A DNA stretch of 64,000 nt from Geosiphon pyriformis. Lineage: Eukaryota; Glomeromycota; Glomeromycetes; Archaeosporales; Geosiphonaceae. Below are positions 56,730 to 64,000 of the stretch, piece after piece; the stretch's first letter is position 1; every line of letters begins with the position of its first letter. Made by a program: the position numbers and the translations under genes. The notes under the pieces are model-generated. The model did no database searches, was not told the DNA's origin, and saw only the letters and a list, made by a program, of their open reading frames with translations. Location: contig JAAOMT010000595.1 of NCBI GenBank assembly GCA_016748015.1, positions 252,282-316,281 on the forward strand, in the 5' to 3' direction.

Positions 56730-57593
56730 AAAAAAAAATTCATCCATCCATCCATCAATCCATCCTCAAAACTCTATTAAAATAATATTGATATGAACAT
56801 CAAAAATCATGCATAATATTTCAAAATCTTTTAACATTTTTTCAATCTCTCCCCTCCACTCAATCCCTCTAAAAATCTCAAAACTACGAAAATAATACTA
56901 ATGTATGATTTGTTTATATAAAACTTTGTAATATATGAAACTCATTCTCGACTTATTAGTTTTTCTAATCAGTCGTAAAAAATATATATTAAAAAAATGA
57001 AGAAAAAAAAAATTTTTTATTATTTTTTTGATTCAATCGTCAAACCTTTAAGATAAATTAACTATTCTATAGAATTAAATAGGTATCGAAAGTTGAGTAT
57101 TAATTTGATAGTCGAGAATTAATTAAGGAAACAAACGCATGCCCAACAAACTGGCCTCATGTCACAAATTTTAAAACCAATATTTTCAAAACCCAAAACC
57201 TAACCACAATTGTCGAAAAATCCAAAAGTCAACTGACTCAAATTACAATATGTTCAAAGTTAAAACCTATTTTCATGGGATTAATTATAACGATAACAAA
57301 TAGTTTTTCAGATTTGGACTCGTCACAAGACATAAAAATAACAAGAAAATTTTTAGTTTATTTTCTAATCAAAAAAGATTTTGTACAAAAAGTTTTGTGG
57401 GATGCAATAAAATTTGAATATTTTATCAAACTTGTGTCATTTAATCAACGGAAAAACACATTATGATTGGATATCGTACCTTAAAAGATGTGATAAAGAT
57501 ACATTATATCTAAGGAACTTTACGTGTGCATGAAATAAATGATCCGTTATCCGGTAAAAAAGTTGGCTCATCTAATTGAGAAAAATAAGCCAG

Positions 57594-57674
57594 TATTTGA
57601 TATCTAATTATTGATTGATGATGAATATATTTGATATCTAATAATTGATTGATTGATGATGAGTATATTTGATC
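57594..57674 (+). repeat. Tandem repeat, about 35-bp unit, two copies plus a partial third
   Basis: Units of the form TATTTGATATCTAAT..ATTGATTGAT..GATGA; the second copy carries one extra GATT and one A/T change, and a third partial copy breaks off after TATATTTGAT. Confidence 0.75.
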
Positions 57675-57960
57675 TCATAAGTTTAAAAGTTCCATAATTT
57701 TATCAACCCAATCCAATCCAATCCAATTTAAACCAATATAAGTTAAATCAAAATTTGAGCACAGACTTTTTTCATTTAATAATAAAAATAAAAATAATAA
57801 GAATAATAAAAAATGCATATCATCGATCTCTGCATTTATTATTTTTTTTTTTAAAATCAAATTCAAAAAGTAAATATTTTCAAAATATATAATTTTTTTT
57901 TTCTTTATATGGATATGTCAAACAGGAAAAATTCTTGATAATAACACTTTTTTGCAAATT

Positions 57961-57964
<4 letters not shown>

Positions 57965-57998
<34 letters not shown>
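57965..57998 (+). repeat. Poly-T tract of about 34
   Basis: Uninterrupted T homopolymer; equivalent to poly-A on minus, possibly a tail of a retroposed sequence but without a recognisable body. Confidence 0.8.
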
Positions 57999-58004
<6 letters not shown>

Positions 58005-59560
58005 CTTTGAATCAAGGATCGATTAAAATTTAAAAAAAACAATCATACATCAAATTTTTTTTTTTAAGCTAAATATAAATATATATATATATACATATAT
58101 ATTTATATTAGATATATTAATAAATATAATGGAGTCCAAAACTATTTTAAATAAAAAGATTTACAGAAATCGATCCGTAAATTTTTTGAAATATTTATTA
58201 TAATTATTATTATTATTATTATTATATTATTAAGAATGAATTATTATAAAATTTTAATTTTTTCTAAATTATTTCCATAAATAAAAACTGTTAAATAATT
58301 AATAATAATTTATTTCCAGATGATTTTGTATAATTCGATTCACAAAATTTTTTAGAATTTGAAGATAGAGGAAAAACATGTAAATATTCCATTTTAAAAT
58401 TAAAAATTTTTTTTTTAAAGAAAAAGGATTGGAGAATCAATTATTAAAAAGAAAAAATGATAAGAAGGTTAAAAAAAGATTATACAGCAGCAAAGTATTC
58501 TCTCGATCAGAATCGTAATAAAAATAAAATTTAAAACACCTTCAAACGTTTACATCGAGATGATGATTTTTTGTTTTCAAGGTTTCCTCGAGATTTCTAC
58601 AGCAACTCAAAAAATTAATCTTTTTTGAAATACCCAATAAATTTTCGAAAAAACTTTTTAGAAAAAAACCTTTTTTTAAATATTTCGTAATCACCTCATA
58701 AATCGATCGACTTCTTAAAACTCAAATCATTTCTGAAACAATAAATTTTATTTACAGCAGCAGCATCATAATGTTTTCTCTGAATAATTTTGCCATCGGT
58801 AATGGATGATCTTTTCACTTTCTTTATTGAGATTTGCGAATCGAGAACATATTCAGCTTTGACACATTCTAACCACATTCTATTTTCCGATTTATGATTA
58901 AAAATAGTTAAATTTTATATTTATTAAATATTATATTACAAAATTTTAGAACACAACAATCAATTTCTAGAATCAGTTTACCTATTTGAATTTTAATTAT
59001 TATTAAATGAGGAACAGATAAATATACATTGTATGGGGTATAAAATAATTTTTCTTGAAAGTTTTTACTATTGTGAATTCTTAAATCTATGTTCAAAAAA
59101 TTTATATATTTATTAAATTATTAAATTTTAACTTTTTACTTTATCAAAACTTTTTCTTGTAAATTACTCCGATTTCTTCGAATTTCTAATATTAAATTTT
59201 GTACCATCTAATTAATATGATCACAATTGTGAACACTAGCATTAATATCAAAAATTGCTTGCAACATAACATACACCCTGATAGCATATAAATGAGATAG
59301 CATATATAAAGGACAAGCACAAATCAAGTCGCAAAATTATCACTCGATTTTCCTCCCTATTTTTGATCGCTAAAATATATTTTCCTTTATTCTAGATCCA
59401 AAAAGCCCTAAAGACTTTAATAATTCAATCAATCAATCAAAGCTTTAAAATTTACAAATATTCAATGTGAGATAAAAAACCGAGGGAACCTAATTTTTTT
59501 TAATTTCTTTTCATCATGTTCAAACACTGTTAATCTGTTCTAGGCACCTTTTTATTAAAA

Positions 59561-59609
59561 ATTTAGGATATTAAAAGAAAAATATACAGTGTATAAAAAT
59601 ATCCTAAAT
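59561..59609 (+). repeat. Perfect 12-bp inverted repeat
   Basis: ATTTAGGATATT (59561-59572) and its exact complement AATATCCTAAAT (59598-59609) flank a 25-base loop that contains TATACAGTGTATA. The loop includes the CAGTGT core seen at Tc1-type ends in this window, so it may be a very small decayed element. Confidence 0.5.
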
Positions 59610-60565
59610 GATGTACACTTTATTTTTCGGAAAACTTGTAATGCGTCGATGCCTGGGAAGGATCTTCTTTCTCGTAATTAATTTTGTCATGAATCGGTTC
59701 AATAGAAAAACTCTCAAAAATATAAAAGTTTTACTTTTCTTTGATAAAATTTAGGGAAATCTTATTTCTTTTATTTTATTTTATTTTATTTTATATTATA
59801 TTATATGAATTCTTCAAACAAATCGCCATTAATATAATATATTATTAATTATATACTGCTCTGTTAATCATAAAAATACAAAATACATATAATTAATTCT
59901 ATACAAATAAAAATGGAAATCGGTATCGTGCCAAAACTCAAGTGTTATTGAGATTTTTTTTTATTATGGCCAAAGCTCTATTCGTGTAAATTCGGGATTG
60001 ATGCTATTTATGAATTTTTTTATTTACCATAAATTCCTTTCATCTTAGCAAAAAGCTTCATTCTATAAAAAAAGTCTTTGTAGAATGTAATAGTGGTTTC
60101 ACGTGCTTTTATTATCAATATTTGGTTCATTTTAGTCGAGAAAATTTATTCTTTTGGTTAATAATACTATTACCTTTAGTGATATTCTGGTTTTTATTCT
60201 TAAACAAATACAGCAAAAGATAATTCCATTTTTGAAATCAAAATCAAAATTTTTTCTTTTTTTACCAAGTCTTATCATTTTTTTTTGACATTTAATTTTG
60301 CCAAGTTTTTATCTTTTATTAACAAATTAAAAAAAAAATTATATTGATTTTTGTAACTGTAATATTAATTTTAATATATATGGTATTTAAAAAGTTTTTA
60401 TTCTAATATTTATAATATCAATTTCAAAATAATAATTCATATTTTTAAAAATTTTATAAACAGATATTTAATTTTTTTAAAATTTATTTCATCCAATCAT
60501 TCATTCTCTCATTTCATAGGTTCCTAACTGGGAAATACACTAAATAAAGTCTTGCTTCAAAATAG

Positions 60566-61075
60566 GGTGAGCAAGGTGGCAGAAATGGAAGCAATATCAA
60601 GCACGGAGTTATTGCTCATAATTGGAAAATTTTGGAAACTGTAAAAGAAATTGCCGCTGAAACTGGCAAAAAGTCCAGTACAGGTTAAGGTCTTAAAAGA
60701 AACTTTAAAAGTTATTTTATCGCAATATTTCGTTTTAGTAAATACAAAACTTTGAGCAAATTATTGATCTCATTAAATTGGATCGCCCAAAAACCCACCC
60801 CTCATTGCAGCTCGTAACGTCAAGCAGCTTGAAGAAAACATTCAATCGTTGAACTTCAAGTAAAGATTTTCACCATTATATCATGGTTAATTCAATTGCA
60901 ATAAATTACAGAAACTATATCCTTAAATAACTTTCACTAAGCTTGATGACATTTCTGCTCCTCGAAACTTAGCGTTCCATATGGATATGGAGAACTTTTT
61001 GAAAGGCTTATCGACCCCAAGATAGAAGTGCCAAAAAATTTTGAGCCAATTTTTCATATTAAAAAATTTAGGTAA
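60566..61075 (+). pseudogene. Decayed aldo-keto reductase C-terminal copy
   Basis: Plus-strand pieces match the C-terminal third of aldo-keto reductases. The first reads HNWKILETVKEIAAETGKKS (about 60610-60685), before GTTAAG. The next has SLNWIAQKPTP, then, after a one-base frame change, IAARNVKQLEENIQSLNFK (about 60805-60860), the NADPH-binding signature near the end of the family. The following intron and exon match the minus-strand copy at the window's right end, but about 26 bases around the acceptor and the LTPEQMER segment are deleted. The tail GxxxxKIEVPKNFEPIFHIK and KF then stop at 61075. Deletion, frame change and missing N-terminus make this a pseudogene. It is an inverted duplicate of 63.6-64.0 kb. 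Confidence 0.7.
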
Positions 61076-61199
61076 TAATGAAAAGAAATTATTCTTTCAA
61101 GTTTGTTGATATTAAACTTGGCTACATGTACTGGCTAAAATTAAAATCTGAGCTTTTTATTTAGATTAGTTTTATATGAGAGATTTGAAAAATATAAGG

Positions 61200-62236
61200 G
61201 GATATTTAATTTATTTTTAAATATATAATGACTTTTAATATTTAATATTTTATTTTTTTATCAATTTTGCTTGATTGATAAATAATTTTTTTTAGGATAT
61301 AGTTATTTTCATATTTATTAGTATGACTTTAACTATTAATTTTATAATTACTCAGTAATTAAGTATATATATGAAAATAGCAACAGATCTTTAAGAATTA
61401 GATATCAAAAAAAATTAGTGTCAAATATAATCTTTTCAAATCACAAATATATTTTTATTTATCTTAAAAAATTGAAAAACAATATGTTAAATATTTTATA
61501 TTTGACTATAATAATTTTCAATTAAAAGTATATAAATATTTATTAAGAAATATAAATCAAAATTATTAGTATTTTAATATTATATAATTATATTTATTTT
61601 TTTAGATTAACTTATTTTATTATTTTATTTTATTTTTTTATTACATGTATAAACTTTTATAAGTAATTAATATTTATATATTACCTAAAATAATAGTTCA
61701 ATATAATTATTGAAATATTTTATAGATCTCTTTGTAATAATCATTTTGATTTTTATTCTACATTGCATTTTTAAAATATATATATATATATATATATGAA
61801 TATTTAGCTTATTAACTAGGTAAAATAAAAACTCAATATACATGTTTAACTTTTTGATAGTTTAAAATCTAAAAATATTTTAATACTGCAGAGTACATTT
61901 AAAATTTATTTTCGAAATAATTAGATTTAAAAGTTTGCTACAAAATTACATTGTTCTTGTAATAGAATTTAGTATTAAAGAGAAAATAAATGTACTAATT
62001 TTTTTGTAAATTGGATAGCTTTGAATCTAATTATCAGCATGTTTACTACAATATATGTTTATTTTGTTGTTAACAGATAAAATAAATTTTTTGTTTCCAT
62101 TTCTTCGTTGCCCAAATGATATTAAATATGATATAAAATTATGCTTAACTGCGAATACAAATGAAACAAATACTGTATGAATTATAAAAGTTATATTATT
62201 ATATTGTTTTTAAAGAAAATACAAAAATAGATTAAT
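61200..62236. other. AT desert between duplicated copy and transposon
   Basis: Near-pure AT with an (AT)n run at about 61777-61795; no ORF or structure recognised. Confidence 0.75.
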
Positions 62237-62239
62237 ATA

Positions 62240-62265
62240 CAGTGTGTTGCAAAAAGAATTGGACA
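62240..62265 (+). repeat. Left terminal inverted repeat of the Tc1 element
   Basis: CAGTGTGTTGCAAAAAGAAT then TGGACA; pairs with the right end at 63434-63460. Confidence 0.85.
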
Positions 62266-62376
62266 GAAAAAAATAATCACTGTGCTTTATCCAATGCACC
62301 AAAAGAAATAAATTTTATACCATTAGAAAGCTAAAAAGCACATGATATTCTTTCATCCTTATTCGCAATTATCATC

Positions 62377-63281
62377 TCACAATGGTGTTTCATTGATCCC
62401 ACTAACCCAATTAGGTATAAACTGCTCTAATTCATCCAGATTTTTGGGCATACGCTTCTCCACATTCCTTTTCACAATAGCCCATAAGTTTTCAATGAGA
62501 TTCAAGTCAGGACTATTAGATGGCCAAGCTATAACTTCAGGCATATTCTCTTGAAGAAAGGCTTCGGCTAGACGGCTTGTGTGCTTTGGGTCATTGTCCT
62601 GTTGAAACCGCCACTCATTCCCTAACATTCCTCTTATCTCAGGTAAATGTTCACGAGTAATTTCTACATAGAACTTAGCATCCATTATTTGGGTAAAACA
62701 AAATAAACTTACCTTTTCTTTCTCATAAAAACCACCCCACGCCATAATATTTGTTCGATCTTTTGGTATAGCACGAGTTGGTCGCTGGCCTTTATACCAA
62801 CGTTCTACTGTATTTCGGAATAGACAAAAAGCTGTTTCATCCGAAGAAACAGTTCTTTTCCAAATTATCATTGAGATGTTCTTGAGCCCACTTTACACGA
62901 TTTTCCTTGCGGAGATTTGTGAGCATTGGAATTGCCAAAGGCAAGTCTTTTATATCCATGATTAATTAAATGCCTTTGGATAGTACTAGGAGAAACGTCT
63001 ACATTCTTTTTTGCTAATTTTATTTTCAAAGTCCTCAAAGATATTGAAGAATCTCGACGGAGGTATTGTCCTAATGTTCGTGATGCATCTTTAATTTTTC
63101 GCGGCCGACCATTTCCACCCGCATGCTCCACCATCCCTGTTTTTTTGAGTTTTTTAAGGATATGATAGATAGTTGAGCGTAGTATATTTGTTCGCTGTTT
63201 TATTTCAGTTGAGTCTCGTATCCCTTCATTCCAAAAATATAATACGGTTTGGCGCTGTGTTTCTTGCTTGGAAGGTAGCAT
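62377..63281 (-). pseudogene. Tc1 transposase, split by two frame changes
   Basis: The N-terminal frame (63281-62868) has two helix-turn-helix parts: STEIKQRTNILRSTIYHILK with GNGRPRK (a GRPR-like hook), and ISLRTLKIKLAKKNVDVSPS with TIQRHL. The C-terminal frame (62871-62377) carries the catalytic core: SSDETAF (first Asp), QQDNDPKHT (second Asp) and SPDLNLIENLW (Glu). There are 34 residues between the second Asp and the Glu: a DD34E Tc1 enzyme. The two frames do not connect. Between them a third frame reads AIPMLTNLRKENRVKWAQEH, the expected linker, so at least two frame changes separate the DNA-binding and catalytic halves. The copy is therefore probably inactive, although ends and active-site residues remain. 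Confidence 0.8.
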
Positions 63282-63433
63282 TGTGCAAGGAAATTTCTAA
63301 AAATATCATTAGTAAAACGCGCGAAAAAAATTTATCATATTTAGCCACTTATCTTAACATTCACTTCCTAATTCAACCGCCAAAAACTAACTAAAATTTG
63401 TTAAACTGTATCAAGTTTTGTGATGTGCATTTT

Positions 63434-63460
63434 TGGCCAATTTTTTTTTGCAACACACTG
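63434..63460 (-). repeat. Right terminal inverted repeat of the Tc1 element
   Basis: On minus CAGTGTGTTGCAAAAAAAAA then TTGGCCA; followed outward by TA. Confidence 0.85.
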
Positions 63461-63569
63461 TAATAGAAAAAATTATTCAAAATATTCTTACAAATCAAAG
63501 TAACAAGCTATAAGATAACAAAAATAAAGGTCAATATATATGTAAAATAATTAAAATCTCCTTAAAATT

Positions 63570-64000
63570 TGTCAAATCTCTCATATGAAACTAATGTAGA
63601 TTGTTTTGCAATAATGTGACAATAAAAAACTCAAACTTTAATTTTAGCCAATAAATGTGGCTAAAATTAAGATGAATCTATTTCAATTCTTTTCAAGAAC
63701 AATATAGAATGAATCTAACAAATCACAAAGACTATTTCTTTTCATTATTCCCCGAATTTTTTAATATGAAAAATTGGCTCAAACTTTTTCGGCACTTCTA
63801 TCTTGGGGCCGATAATCCTGTTAAGATGTTCTTTATATCCAAGTGGGAACGGTAACTTCTGAGGAGCAGAAATGTCATCAAGGCGTTCCATTTGTTCTGG
63901 TGTGAGCCTAGTGAAAGTCATATAAGGATATAGTTTTTTGTAATCGATTGCAATCGAGTTAACGTCATGATTTAATGATGAAAATCTTTACTTGAAGTTC
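63570..64000 (-). repeat. Right arm of inverted duplication
   Basis: The minus-strand sequence of 64000-63570 parallels the plus-strand sequence of about 60830-61200, including the reductase 3' coding end, the stop, and about 150 bases of 3' flank (GGCTAAAATTAAA, then TATGAGAGATTTGA). The arms are separated by about 2.4 kb that includes the Tc1 element. Confidence 0.75.
63745..64000 (-). CDS. Aldo-keto reductase, 3' end (gene runs off the window)
   Basis: Only the last exon (63907-63745) and the final nine bases of the preceding exon (64000-63992) lie in the window. An 84-bp intron (donor GTAAAG, acceptor CACTAG) separates them. The join gives NFK-LTPEQMERLDDISAPQ, the typical C-terminal helix start of aldo-keto reductases (LTPEQxxxLDxxS), then KLPFPLGYKEHLNRIIGPKI and a final KKFGE stop. 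Compared with the plus-strand copy at 60.6-61.1 kb this one keeps the acceptor, the LTPEQMER segment and an open frame, so it is probably the functional parent. These enzymes reduce carbonyl groups with NADPH in the cytosol; the substrate cannot be told from this fragment. Confidence 0.75.

Larger units (their letters stand above)
56730..60560. other. Intergenic region rich in simple repeats
   Basis: After a (CATC)n run at 56742-56766, the stretch holds a two-unit tandem repeat (57594-57674), a T34 homopolymer (57965-57998), (ATT)n near 58196-58226 and a 12-bp inverted repeat (59561-59609). Minus frames at 57866-57675, 58878-58696 and 59096-58908 are short and featureless. A CATATATAAAGG word at about 59302 could be a TATA box but leads to no ORF. 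Confidence 0.55.
62238..63462 (-). mobile_element. Tc1-type DNA transposon, 1.22 kb, with TA duplication
   Basis: Terminal inverted repeats begin CAGTGTGTTGCAAAAA at 62240 on plus and at 63460 on minus, and extend about 26 bases (through AATTGG) with one indel and one or two mismatches. Both ends are flanked by TA (62238-62239 and 63461-63462), the target duplication of the Tc1/mariner superfamily. The body encodes a Tc1 transposase on minus. Length and layout match a complete, non-nested element. The well-preserved ends indicate recent insertion compared with the decayed retroelement islands. Confidence 0.88.

Overview
This window reads as nuclear DNA of a very AT-rich filamentous fungus, most likely an arbuscular mycorrhizal fungus (Glomeromycotina, Rhizophagus/Gigaspora-like). 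The grounds are short introns with GT..AG ends, expanded fungal gene families (F-box/LRR proteins opening MASTLP, class-3 lipase-like secreted proteins, a DUF4419 protein, a TKL-type kinase fragment with an EWIPWE-like lead-in), decayed retroelements, a Tc1 element and abundant microsatellites. The species assignment is inference. No tRNA, rRNA, CRISPR array or virus was recognised.

Layout. 1-5.9 kb is an extremely AT-rich desert holding one GC-richer island (3.18-4.04 kb), a decayed reverse-transcriptase-like coding sequence. 6.1-7.5 kb (minus) is a two-exon alpha/beta hydrolase. 7.6-11.1 kb is desert. 11.14-11.78 kb (minus) is a four-exon NHP6-like HMG-box gene. 12-13.5 kb holds a coding scrap and a short F-box gene. 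14.9-17.6 kb (minus) carries a frameshifted class-3 lipase pseudogene and an intact three-exon secreted Kre9/Knh1-like gene. 17.9-19.6 kb is a second decayed retroelement island. 21.6-28.5 kb has a truncated kinase with a poly-Asn tract, a frameshifted Q/S/N-rich gene, a DUF4419 gene, a compact RBR-type RING gene and a Pro/Ser-rich orphan. 29.9-32.4 kb contains further decayed islands.

34-44.6 kb is the gene-dense core: an orphan, a small putative secreted protein, a Gag/capsid-like gene with an internally duplicated motif and no pol, a four-exon secreted class-3 lipase-like gene, and two convergent F-box/LRR paralogues. 47.6-49.2 kb is a seven-exon gene whose first exon resembles the DNA-binding (core-binding) domain of tyrosine recombinases. 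50-58 kb is mostly microsatellites around a three-exon dienelactone-hydrolase-like gene (55.77-56.73 kb). 60.5-64 kb is an inverted duplication of an aldo-keto reductase gene: a decayed copy on plus and the 3' end of an apparently intact copy on minus. A 1.22-kb Tc1-type transposon with TA target duplication but a frameshifted transposase sits between them.

The genes do not form an operon or visible cluster. The clearest shared themes are (i) hydrolase folds with substituted catalytic residues: Ser to Gly in both class-3 lipase relatives, and Cys to Ser plus His to Tyr in the dienelactone hydrolase relative; (ii) genes derived from mobile elements (capsid-like, recombinase-like); and (iii) islands of decayed coding sequence in near-pure AT DNA. 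Splice sites were placed by reading; all exon joins are predictions.
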